NCBI GenBank assembly: GCA_964635975.1
Contig: CAZWPO010000032.1
Location: forward strand, 1-24,102
Direction of reading: 5' to 3'
DNA from: UBA5314 sp964635975
GTDB taxonomy: Bacteria; Bacillota; Syntrophomonadia; Syntrophomonadales; Syntrophomonadaceae
DNA length: 24,102 nt
Below the pieces are notes generated by a model. The model searched no databases and was not told the origin of the DNA. It worked only from the letters and a program-made list of their open reading frames with translations. The position numbers and the translations under genes were made by a program. The number at the start of each line of letters is the position of its first letter. Positions within the stretch are counted from its first letter, which is position 1. Below are positions 16,344-23,375 of the stretch, in pieces.

Positions 16344-16802
16344 TTGATTATGGTAAGTGCTTGTCTTTTCGGTGTCGATTGCAAATACAACGGCAAGAAT
16401 AATTATAATGCTGAGATTTGCCGTGCTCTCGAAAATGAACAGGTGGTATTTTTTTGCCCGGAACAGTCAGGTGGATTGAGCAGCCCCCGCCCAGCCTGTG
16501 AAATTCAAGGCGGTGACGGTCTCGGGGTGCTGGAAGGAACTGCCAGGGTAATGGACCAACATGGCCAAGATCTAACAGATGCTTTCATAAGCGGAGCTCG
16601 TAATACTTTGCGGATGGCAAAAACGCTCGGTCCGGACCTGATTATTCTAAAGAGCCGAAGTCCTTCATGCGGAGTTGGACTTATTTACGACGGTGCTTTT
16701 AATTTAAAGACCCGAGCCGGGGATGGAGTTACCAGCGCACTCTTGAAACAAAACGGATTCAGGGTCATGAATGATGAAGAATATTTGAGTGGTAGGAGTT
16801 AG
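16344..16802 (+). CDS. DUF523 protein, TudS-type thiouracil/thiouridine desulfidase-like
   Basis: The 152-residue product matches DUF523: SACLFGVDCKYNG with C7 and C13, FFCPEQSGGLSSPRPACEI with C38 and C52, and LKSRSPSCGVG with C109. Characterised members (TudS) hold a [4Fe-4S] cluster bound by three cysteines and remove sulfur from thiouracil or thiouridine; the cysteines expected for that cluster (C7, C38 or C52, C109) are present. TTG 16344 is taken as start because GGAGG lies eight bases before it, while the in-frame ATG at codon 3 is 14 bases away. The gene is followed five bases later by a PP-loop thiolase-like gene, so the two are surely co-transcribed. Confidence 0.8.
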   Translation: MIMVSACLFGVDCKYNGKNNYNAEICRALENEQVVFFCPEQSGGLSSPRPACEIQGGDGLGVLEGTARVMDQHGQDLTDAFISGARNTLRMAKTLGPDLIILKSRSPSCGVGLIYDGAFNLKTRAGDGVTSALLKQNGFRVMNDEEYLSGRS

Positions 16803-16807
16803 ATTAG

Positions 16808-17770
16808 ATGAAAGTTATGTCATTATTCTCTGGTGGTCTTGATTCGCAACTGGCAGTATGCATCCTAAAAGATCAAGGTTTAGAAGTACTGGCGGTAAAT
16901 TTTGTAACACCATTTTTCGGTGCTAATGATTTGACGTTTGGTGCTGCGAAACAGCTTGATATTGAGATTATCACCATTGATATAGGAGATGTTTACCTGG
17001 AAAAGGTCTTGCGGAATCCCGTTTACGGTTTTGGAAAGAACCTTAATCCTTGCATTGACTGCCATGCTTTTATGTTAAGAACTGCGGGAGATAGAATGGC
17101 TGAATATGGCGCTTCTTTTTTAGCAACCGGTGAGGTTCTGGGCCAGAGGCCTATGAGTCAGAACAAATCGGCTCTAGCTGCAGTAGACAAATCATCAGGT
17201 TATCGCGGTCTTATATTACGGCCGCTTTCCGCGAAACTACTCCCCCCGACTATACCAGAAACCCAAAGTTGGGTAAACAGAGAATCCCTGGGAGATATTA
17301 GCGGTCGCAGCCGCAAAAAACAGATCGAACTGGCCCAGCACTATGGCTTAAAGGACTACCCGAGTCCTGCCGGCGGATGCCTGCTGACCGACCAGAATTT
17401 CGCCCGGCGCCTGCTCGGATTGCTTGAAAAACGTCCCCAGCCCCGACTGTGCGATATCGAAATACTTAAGGTGGGACGCCACTTTCAGCCCGAACCGGAT
17501 GTAATTGTCGTAATTGGTAGAAACCACGGCGAAAACGAGCATTTGAAGAAATTGAGCGAGGAAGGCGACTTGCTTCTTAAAGTTGCAGATCGCCCGGGAC
17601 CCCTGGGTCTGGTCAGAGGTCCAGCAAAACCTGAATCATTAAGCTATGCCGCTTCCCTGGTAGCCAGATATAGCGATGCTAAAAATGAAGCTCTGGCTGA
17701 GGTCAAGATTTTAAATCCTGATGAAAGCGAACATGATATGCTACGGGTAATTCCCGCCCCCCAGGTTTAG
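16808..17770 (+). CDS. PP-loop ATPase, tRNA thiolase-like (MnmA/ThiI-related)
   Basis: The 320-residue protein opens with an adenylating PP-loop SGGLDS (8-13). It has a paired-cysteine motif NPCIDCHAFM (C82, C85), a TGEVLGQRPMSQN stretch (108-120) and a conserved GGCLLTD with C191, the same order as catalytic cysteines in tRNA 2-thiouridylases. After residue 200 there is a domain that I do not recognise (VGRHFQPEPDVIVVIGRNHGEN, then the VADRPGPLGLVRG region). It is often annotated as a tRNA methyltransferase-like or ThiI-like protein in anaerobes; the true RNA target is not known. GGAG precedes ATG 16808 and overlaps the end of the desulfidase gene. Its stop codon overlaps the stop of the opposing SGNH hydrolase gene. 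Confidence 0.75.
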   Translation: MKVMSLFSGGLDSQLAVCILKDQGLEVLAVNFVTPFFGANDLTFGAAKQLDIEIITIDIGDVYLEKVLRNPVYGFGKNLNPCIDCHAFMLRTAGDRMAEYGASFLATGEVLGQRPMSQNKSALAAVDKSSGYRGLILRPLSAKLLPPTIPETQSWVNRESLGDISGRSRKKQIELAQHYGLKDYPSPAGGCLLTDQNFARRLLGLLEKRPQPRLCDIEILKVGRHFQPEPDVIVVIGRNHGENEHLKKLSEEGDLLLKVADRPGPLGLVRGPAKPESLSYAASLVARYSDAKNEALAEVKILNPDESEHDMLRVIPAPQV

Positions 17771-18336
17771 TCTGGTTCATCTATGTATTTCTTAAATAGA
17801 GTAAGATCTATCTGTTTAAACATCTCTCGATAACCTGTTTCGCTTGGGTGAGCTCCATCAGCCAACAAGTATTGGCGCTGTAGCTCACCGTCTGGACCCA
17901 AAAAAGCTTTCGAAAAATCGATGATGGTTATATCCTTTTGACTCCCGACCTCAAAAAGCCACTTCCTGAGCCTTGCTATCAGCTTTTCAAGGTATACGCT
18001 TTCTACGGCTGTGGGAATGCCCAGAAATACTTGTATACCTGCCTTTTCCGCCTTTTCTATCATGGCGTTTATATTCCATGTGATACGGTCAAATGAATCT
18101 CCCCAGAGCATATCATTTACACCGCCCATGATCATCACATGCGTAGGAGAATAGGCGATAACATCCCGCTCAAAACGCGATAACATGTCAGTGGTGGTAT
18201 TGCCGTTGATCCCCCGGTTTACAAACTCGGCCCCGGTAGCCTGCTCAAGCATAGATACCCACGAATAATGCGGGCCAAATGGAAATCCCCAGGTTATGCT
18301 GTCGCCCAAGCATACTACCTTCATTCTCTTTCTCAT
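17767..18336 (-). CDS. SGNH/GDSL hydrolase
   Basis: A complete SGNH set is visible in 189 residues: GDSITWG (11-17, Ser13), NRGINGNTT with block II glycine, GGVND (71-75, Asn74) and DGAHPSETGY with Asp160 and His163. The frame is open to 18384, but ATG 18336 has GGGAG five bases upstream and keeps the GDS block near the N-terminus as in the family; ATG 18324 is a further alternative. No signal peptide is seen, so it acts in the cytoplasm as an esterase or acyl hydrolase of unknown substrate. It starts 25 bases after the UPF0182 gene ends and is probably in the same unit. Confidence 0.88.
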   Translation of the reverse strand: MRKRMKVVCLGDSITWGFPFGPHYSWVSMLEQATGAEFVNRGINGNTTTDMLSRFERDVIAYSPTHVMIMGGVNDMLWGDSFDRITWNINAMIEKAEKAGIQVFLGIPTAVESVYLEKLIARLRKWLFEVGSQKDITIIDFSKAFLGPDGELQRQYLLADGAHPSETGYREMFKQIDLTLFKKYIDEPD

Positions 18337-18361
18337 CCAATCTCCCACCCCGTCAAGTGTA

Positions 18362-21115
18362 CTAAGAGCCAGAGTTCTGTTCAAGTTTTCTTAATATCTC
18401 ATTCAGTTTGTTGATATTATCGCCGTAGGCTGCCCAGTTGCCTTCCCTGAGCATCTGCATGGCTGTATCATAATACTGGCGTGCCAGCTTGATGAGATCA
18501 TTTACTGAAGCGCTTTCATTTTCCGGCACGTTCACCGCCGGTGCAGTGACCGCCTCCTTGGCTTCATCACCGAACAGTTTGACCAGCGCCTCCTTAAATG
18601 ATGCTTCCATGACAATCCGGTCTCCATAACCGACGATTATTCTTTTCAACTCGGGGAGTTGACTATTGGCGGCCTGCAGATAAAGCGGCTCGATGTACAA
18701 TATGGATGTATTCATGGGAACTACCAGTAATCCTCCCCGGTAAACACTGGACCCTACCTGGTTCCAAAGGGTCAACTGTTGGGAGATCACCGTATCCTGA
18801 TTGATGCGGGCGTCGATTTGCTCGGGCCCAAAAACCGTCTCCTGCTTGGGAAAAGTGTACACTACCACCTTGCCGTAATTAGCCCCATCCATGCGCACGC
18901 CCATCCATCCTACCATATTTAGCCGGCTCTTGGGTGTGAAGGGCAGCATGAGCATGTATTCCGGATCTTTTTCGCCCGGCAGCCTCATCAAGAGATAGTA
19001 TGGTTCTACTGCTGTTTTCTTGTCTCCAACCAGCTGGTTGGGCACTACCCATGCGTCTTCCTTGGTATAGAATACTGATGGATCAGTCATGTGGAAGATA
19101 CTGTACATCTGGGCCTGGATGGAGAACAGATCCTCCGGATAGCGAAGATGGCCTTGCAGACCTGCAGGTATATCAGACAAGGGCTTATACATTCCTGGGA
19201 AAATAGCAGCGTAATTTTTTATAAGCGCATCATTTTCGTCAGCTACGTAGAAATTCATCTCCCCAGAGTAGGCATCGCAAACAACCTTGACCGAATTCCT
19301 GATATAGTTGCTACCCGCTTGATCAAAAGGCTGAGAATAGGGGTATTTATTGGTCAGGGTATAAGCGTCCTGTATCCAAAAGAGCCACCCTTCAGGACTG
19401 ATCACGAGATAAGGGTCAGAATCATACCTGAGATAAGGAGCTATTTTCTGGATCCGCAGCTTTACGTTTCGGTTTATCAGTATCTGGCTGCTGCTCTGCA
19501 CATCATTGGAAAGCAGCAGTTTGTAGTCTTTAAGCGTCCAGGCAAAACTGGCCCTTCTTAGAAAAGATCCGACTTGAATGCCCTGGTTTGCTTCATAAAT
19601 CGAGTAAACGTTCTGATCTCCGGCCGGATAATCGAATTCTTTTTGATTCGTGTTAACTATTACATAAGAATCAGTGCGCTCCCCAAAGTATATTTCCGGT
19701 CGCTTTACCACCAGATCAGTAGTAGACATGGGAGGGATATCCTTAATTAAAAAGCTGGGGAAACCTTCCTGGGCAATCTCGTTGACCGGGCTGGCTACAA
19801 CACCATAACCATGGGTATAAGTTAATCGCTGATTTATCCATGTCTGTGCATTTGCCGGCAGTTCGGATTGATCGATCTCGCGGCCCGCCAACATGATCTG
19901 CCGGTATTTGCCATCTATCATATATCTATCCACATCAACGTCATCAAATACATAGTAAGGGCGTAGCTGCTGGAGATTCTGATAGGTAGTTTTCAATGGC
20001 TGCCAGTCCCATAGACGGATATTATCGAGGGTAGCCTGGTTAGCAGGATCTTTAACGTTAAGGTCATAGGAAATATTAAAAACCTTGCTGTCGACCGAAT
20101 CCAGGTTGTAAGCTTCGCGGGTAAACTGAATAGCATTTTGGATGTAAGGCTTCTCCTTATTGAACTCATCCGGCTGAACCACAAACTTGTGTATGAAGCC
20201 GGGATATATTCCCTGCATCACCAACGCCACCACGATCCATGCGAGAGCCGAGTATACGATCCATCTAAACCGTTTTACGAATATATTTACAAGAACTAGA
20301 ATAGAGACAACAATTGATAATACCATCATGGCCTTGTAGGAGACCAGTCGGGCGTATATATCTGTATATGCGGCTCCATAGATGACGCCTGATGATGAGA
20401 AAAGTATATTAAAAGTGGAAAGCCAGTAATCCCAGCCTTTTAAAGCAAAAAACGCAGCAAATAATACAGCTATGTGTGCTTTGGGCATAGAGAACTGGCT
20501 CCATTTTCCGCCGATCAAAGAGGCTGTTGCTCCCAACACATACAGAACCACCACGGTTATCAATAGAAGCACCAGGATACTGGTCAATATCCCACTAATA
20601 AGATTGTAGAAATTCAGGTTGAAGAAATAGAAACCGAGATCGCGGCCGAAGATCGGGTCGATTATTCCGACCGTACCCCGGTGCAGATACTGCTGAACGG
20701 TAAGCCAATCACCATAGGCTGCCGAGCTGATGAGGATGGCTGCCAGCAGGCTTATTCCAAGGAAAAGCCAGCGGGCTCTGGGGCCCTCAAATAAGCCTTC
20801 TGAAAAAGATTGTATATCATCAAGGTATATTATCTCCCGCCCTTCATCAGTTTTATTAGGACGGTTAGCTGTTGCTTTAAGCTGCTTTTTAACGATCTGC
20901 AGATTAAGGTAAAAGACAGAAAAAGTGCAAAGAAAAACAACTGCCCAAAGCATGGTTTCGTTCAGCAGGGTGGTTTTAAAGACCTGTGAAAAACCTACGG
21001 ATTGGAACCACAACCAATCAATATATAGATCCGCAGTTAGTGAAAAAATGCCCAGTATTAGGAGCAGCACTACCAGGCGGCCTGTACTGGTTCGCAAATC
21101 CAGCCACTTAAGCAA
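18362..21115 (-). CDS. UPF0182 family large membrane protein
   Basis: At 917 residues it is typical of UPF0182 (COG1615). It starts with seven likely membrane helices (about 12-29, 54-74, 115-134, 168-196, 213-232, 262-282, 285-303), including the family segments SLTADLYIDWLWFQSVGF and FGRDLGFYFFNLNFY, followed by an extracytoplasmic domain of about 550 residues (VQPDEFNKEKPYIQNAIQFTREAYNLD at its start, THGYGVVASPVNEI, IYFGERTDSYVIVNT, PYYLLMRLPGEKDPEYMLMLPFTP). The end is a short helical tail (AAYGDNINKLNEILRKLEQ). Function is unknown across bacteria. The start is TTG 21115, with AGGGGG seven bases before it. The SGNH hydrolase gene follows. Confidence 0.93.
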   Translation of the reverse strand: MLKWLDLRTSTGRLVVLLLILGIFSLTADLYIDWLWFQSVGFSQVFKTTLLNETMLWAVVFLCTFSVFYLNLQIVKKQLKATANRPNKTDEGREIIYLDDIQSFSEGLFEGPRARWLFLGISLLAAILISSAAYGDWLTVQQYLHRGTVGIIDPIFGRDLGFYFFNLNFYNLISGILTSILVLLLITVVVLYVLGATASLIGGKWSQFSMPKAHIAVLFAAFFALKGWDYWLSTFNILFSSSGVIYGAAYTDIYARLVSYKAMMVLSIVVSILVLVNIFVKRFRWIVYSALAWIVVALVMQGIYPGFIHKFVVQPDEFNKEKPYIQNAIQFTREAYNLDSVDSKVFNISYDLNVKDPANQATLDNIRLWDWQPLKTTYQNLQQLRPYYVFDDVDVDRYMIDGKYRQIMLAGREIDQSELPANAQTWINQRLTYTHGYGVVASPVNEIAQEGFPSFLIKDIPPMSTTDLVVKRPEIYFGERTDSYVIVNTNQKEFDYPAGDQNVYSIYEANQGIQVGSFLRRASFAWTLKDYKLLLSNDVQSSSQILINRNVKLRIQKIAPYLRYDSDPYLVISPEGWLFWIQDAYTLTNKYPYSQPFDQAGSNYIRNSVKVVCDAYSGEMNFYVADENDALIKNYAAIFPGMYKPLSDIPAGLQGHLRYPEDLFSIQAQMYSIFHMTDPSVFYTKEDAWVVPNQLVGDKKTAVEPYYLLMRLPGEKDPEYMLMLPFTPKSRLNMVGWMGVRMDGANYGKVVVYTFPKQETVFGPEQIDARINQDTVISQQLTLWNQVGSSVYRGGLLVVPMNTSILYIEPLYLQAANSQLPELKRIIVGYGDRIVMEASFKEALVKLFGDEAKEAVTAPAVNVPENESASVNDLIKLARQYYDTAMQMLREGNWAAYGDNINKLNEILRKLEQNSGS

Positions 21116-21161
21116 TTCTATTCCCCCTTGATCAAGTTGAATGTTAAATAAGATATTGTCA

Positions 21162-21192
21162 ATTATACCAGATTTGGCATTATAATGCCCAA
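21162..21192 (-). promoter_or_regulatory. Candidate promoter of the UPF0182 gene
   Basis: On the minus strand an extended -10 (TGGTATAAT, -10 at 21167-21162) lies about 45 bases before the start codon, with a weak -35 TTGGGC at 19-base spacing. A second TATAAT occurs 17 bases upstream. Pattern only. Confidence 0.4.
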
Positions 21193-21226
21193 GCTATGAC
21201 ATTAGCGATACCGGCAAAATCCGCAG

Positions 21227-21269
21227 GTATAAAATAAGGGAACTTCGACCCTTGTATAGGCCGGTTCCC
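21227..21269 (-). terminator. Rho-independent terminator after the small helical protein gene
   Basis: GGGAAC and GTTCCC (plus positions 21238-21243 and 21264-21269) form a stem, followed on the minus strand by TTATTTTATA. It lies 38 bases after the stop of the small gene and so separates the ddl unit from the UPF0182 gene. Confidence 0.65.
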
Positions 21270-21306
21270 GTATCGTGTAATCTTCAGTTTGCAGCTATCC
21301 TGTGCT

Positions 21307-21606
21307 TCAATCCGGAATTTGATCAGCTGTCCCGGCAGTTCCGCCTTCTTTCTCAGCCAGAGTTAAAGCCCATTCCAGGTGTTTAATGACCTCCTCGGTA
21401 GATCCTTTTCCGGTATATATCAGAGGTTGACAGGTAAGCCTTTCCAGAAATAAAGCCAGATCAAGTACGATTTCCTCAAGGTCGCTCAGAGATTTCTTAA
21501 GCCTGATCATATCACGCTGTTCATAATAGGCTCTCACCTCGGCAACTTTTTCGGTTAAATCTAAGACGCTATCGTTTATTATCCCGGCAGGCAGAAAATG
21601 ACTCAT
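21307..21606 (-). CDS. Small helical hypothetical protein
   Basis: The frame is open from GTG 21618 but I prefer ATG 21606, which lies eight bases after a GGGGTG site, giving 99 residues. The sequence is mainly amphipathic helix (DLTEKVAEVRAYYEQRDM, then KSLSDLEEIVLDLALFLERL, and EEVIKHLEWALTLAEKEGG), suggesting a small helical bundle or dimer. I recognise no family, and no membrane helix or signal is present. It lies 65 bases downstream of ddl on the same strand and ends at a terminator, so it is likely the second gene of a ddl unit. Confidence 0.65.
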   Translation of the reverse strand: MSHFLPAGIINDSVLDLTEKVAEVRAYYEQRDMIRLKKSLSDLEEIVLDLALFLERLTCQPLIYTGKGSTEEVIKHLEWALTLAEKEGGTAGTADQIPD

Positions 21607-21671
21607 ATTGGTCTTCACCCCACCCTGTTCGTTTTATCTTTTTATAGTTCTGTTCTGCCGTCCAGAACCCT

Positions 21672-22598
21672 CTATTTCTCAAGAGCCAGTTTAACCAGTT
21701 GATCAACTATCTCTTCGAAACTCTGACCCACCGCTCTTGCGGCGTCTGGAACCAGACTGGTTTCCGTCATTCCCGGAATTGTATTTATCTCCAGGATATA
21801 CGGATTCTCATGTTTGTCAGCCATGACATCAACCCTGGCTACTCCACGGCATCCGGCTGCCAGGTATGCCTCTTTGCTTATCATCTCCACCTTTTCTCGA
21901 AGACTTTCACTTATCCTGGCAGGAATAATGTGGGTAGACATGCCTGGAGTATATTTTGATTCATAATCATAAAATTCGTTTTCTGCGGTTATTTCAATAA
22001 TCGGATAAACCCGTGGGCTTTCGTTGCCAACAATTGTGACAGTCATTTGAATCCCATCTATAAACTTTTCTACCAGCACTTCATTATCATATACGAATGC
22101 TTCACTTATGGATTGAGCAAGTTGTGCCGGATCTCTTACGATATAGGTGCCAATACTTGAACCCTGACTGGCTGATTTAACCACCAGGGGGAGCCCAAAT
22201 TTTTCGACTAATGAATTCATTACCAACGCATCAGGGGAGTAGCTGGCTTTCCTAAATATTACAAAATCAGCTGTAGGCAGTCCCTCATAAGCCAGCAATT
22301 TTTTGGTCAAGATTTTGTTCATGCATATGGCACTGGCTGCCAGGCCTGAACAGGTATACGGGATTCCCAGAAGGTCCAGATAGCCCTGGACAGTACCGTC
22401 TTCCCCGTTTTTTCCATGGAGAGCAATGTAGACGAGATCAGGCTTGCGCCGTGCAATTTCTCCAAGATTATCAGGATTGAGATCCAGTGTTGAAACATCA
22501 TATCCTAGTTTTACAAGCGCTTGATACACTGCCTGACCACTTCTCAAGGAAACGTCTCTTTCCTCAGAGGTTCCCCCCATCAATACCATTACCTTCAT
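21672..22598 (-). CDS. ddl: D-alanine--D-alanine ligase
   Basis: The enzyme joins two D-alanines with ATP for peptidoglycan synthesis. Its numbering matches E. coli DdlB almost exactly: E15 in EERDVSLRS, HGKNGEDG (61-68), QGSSIG (145-150), Y212 and K215 in DYESKY, R255 and D257 in ARVDV, E270 and N272 in EINTIPGMT. The tyrosine in that loop goes with D-Ala-D-Ala rather than D-Ala-D-lactate synthesis. The frame is open from ATG 22622, but nothing resembling a ribosome binding site precedes it; ATG 22598 follows AGGGGTG and gives the standard 308 residues. It is divergent from the SOS-type promoter at 22729, with 130 bases between. Confidence 0.95.
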   Translation of the reverse strand: MKVMVLMGGTSEERDVSLRSGQAVYQALVKLGYDVSTLDLNPDNLGEIARRKPDLVYIALHGKNGEDGTVQGYLDLLGIPYTCSGLAASAICMNKILTKKLLAYEGLPTADFVIFRKASYSPDALVMNSLVEKFGLPLVVKSASQGSSIGTYIVRDPAQLAQSISEAFVYDNEVLVEKFIDGIQMTVTIVGNESPRVYPIIEITAENEFYDYESKYTPGMSTHIIPARISESLREKVEMISKEAYLAAGCRGVARVDVMADKHENPYILEINTIPGMTETSLVPDAARAVGQSFEEIVDQLVKLALEK

Positions 22599-22728
22599 AA
22601 TTGTATATTCACCCCTAACCATTTTTGTCGTTTAAGGCATGCTTTCTTTATAAATAAATAATACTAAACAAGTTTAACAAATATTTCATCAGACCATCAA
22701 ATTCCCAGTGAATTTTGATAATTTTATA

Positions 22729-22758
22729 TTGACAGAACATGTGTTCTTGTTTTAGTAT
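22729..22758 (+). promoter_or_regulatory. Promoter with embedded LexA box
   Basis: A perfect -35 TTGACA (22729-22734), an 18-base spacer and a -10-like TAGTAT (22753-22758). The first LexA box starts right after the -35 and the second covers the expected transcription start, a textbook repressor layout. Confidence 0.75.
22735..22746. promoter_or_regulatory. LexA (SOS) box 1
   Basis: GAACATGTGTTC fits the Gram-positive LexA/DinR core GAAC-N4-GTTC exactly, with an A before and a T after. It fills the promoter spacer directly behind the -35. Confidence 0.8.
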
Positions 22759-22767
22759 CTAGATACG

Positions 22768-22779
22768 GAACACGTGTTC
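22768..22779. promoter_or_regulatory. LexA (SOS) box 2
   Basis: GAACACGTGTTC is a perfect 12-base palindrome and an exact match to the LexA/DinR core. Its centre is 33 bases from that of box 1, about three helical turns, so both dimers face the same side of the DNA. It overlaps or follows the predicted transcription start. Confidence 0.8.
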
Positions 22780-22806
22780 TATATTCTGCGAGGGAGTTGA
22801 AATCTG

Positions 22807-22914
22807 ATGTTTGCAGGTCTTACGAAAAAGGATGTTATTCAAAGCCTTTTCAGTGCTACAACAACTTTCATGGTAGGTTATTTTCTGACCGCATTAATTC
22901 TTGGAATTCGCTAG
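22807..22914 (+). CDS. SOS-controlled single-helix membrane microprotein (35 aa)
   Basis: ATG 22807 follows AGGGAG (22791-22796) by ten bases and opens a 35-codon frame ending at TAG 22912-22914. The peptide begins MFAGLTKKDVIQSLFS and continues with a hydrophobic stretch to LILGIR. Residues about 13-34 form one probable membrane helix. The charged KKD at 7-9 favours a cytoplasmic N-terminus, and a single Arg ends the protein. Two LexA boxes sit in its promoter. The arrangement parallels, without visible sequence similarity, small SOS-induced membrane proteins such as Caulobacter SidA (division inhibitor) and E. coli TisB (membrane toxin). I recognise no family. No antisense RNA or clear terminator is visible. 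The gene is too short for most gene finders. Confidence 0.7.
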   Translation: MFAGLTKKDVIQSLFSATTTFMVGYFLTALILGIR

Positions 22915-23001
22915 TTTGATAAGCTGTATTTCTTGTCTTATTGATCTATATTAACAGGTCAGCGCAATTCCTTAACCGGCAAAAACTTCATCCAGCTTTG
23001 C

Positions 23002-23030
23002 TTGATGCTCACTCCTTTTTATGTTACAAT
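23002..23030 (+). promoter_or_regulatory. Promoter of tRNA-Trp
   Basis: TTGATG (23002-23007), a 17-base spacer and TACAAT (23025-23030), with 26 bases to the first tRNA base. Confidence 0.7.
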
Positions 23031-23056
23031 GTTCAATGCTGAGAAGCCAACGATGC

Positions 23057-23132
23057 AGGGGAGTAGCTCAATTGGCAGAGCATCGGTCTCCAAAACCGAG
23101 GGCTGGGGGTTCGAGACCTCTCTCCCCTGCCA
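23057..23132 (+). tRNA. trnW: tRNA-Trp (anticodon CCA)
   Basis: The 76-base cloverleaf has acceptor stem AGGGGAG paired with CTCCCCT, discriminator G and an encoded CCA end (23130-23132). The D-arm is AGCTCAATTGGCAGAGC. The anticodon stem TCGGT/ACCGA holds loop CTCCAAA with anticodon CCA at 23090-23092, and the T-loop is TTCGAGA. The T-stem contains two G-T pairs, which is tolerable. It stands alone here with its own promoter and terminator, not next to secE-nusG as it is in some bacteria. Confidence 0.95.
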
Positions 23133-23145
23133 TTAAAGACAGAGT

Positions 23146-23177
23146 AACCGCGGTGTTTCCGCGGTTTTTACTTTTTT
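23146..23177 (+). terminator. Rho-independent terminator of tRNA-Trp
   Basis: AACCGCGG and CCGCGGTT form a perfect 8-bp stem with loop TGTTT, followed by a T-rich tail (TTTACTTTTTT). It starts 14 bases after the tRNA. Confidence 0.9.
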
Positions 23178-23375
23178 AGCATCTGTACATTTTTTTAATA
23201 AATTGATTGACGTAATCCATTCGGATGGCCTCCTTCAACTAGTGAGCGGTCATCTAAACCAGTCGCCTTTATGCAACTGCCATCCTTATCCAACCTGATC
23301 CAATAATATTTTAACAAATAACACATATTGCGTATTAACAACTACAATGTTGAGCAATCCAAATGCACCACTCTA

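Noticed and set aside
19091..19561. Plus-strand open frame of 156 codons
   Set aside because: It lies wholly antisense within the UPF0182 gene and has no family motifs or ribosome binding site.
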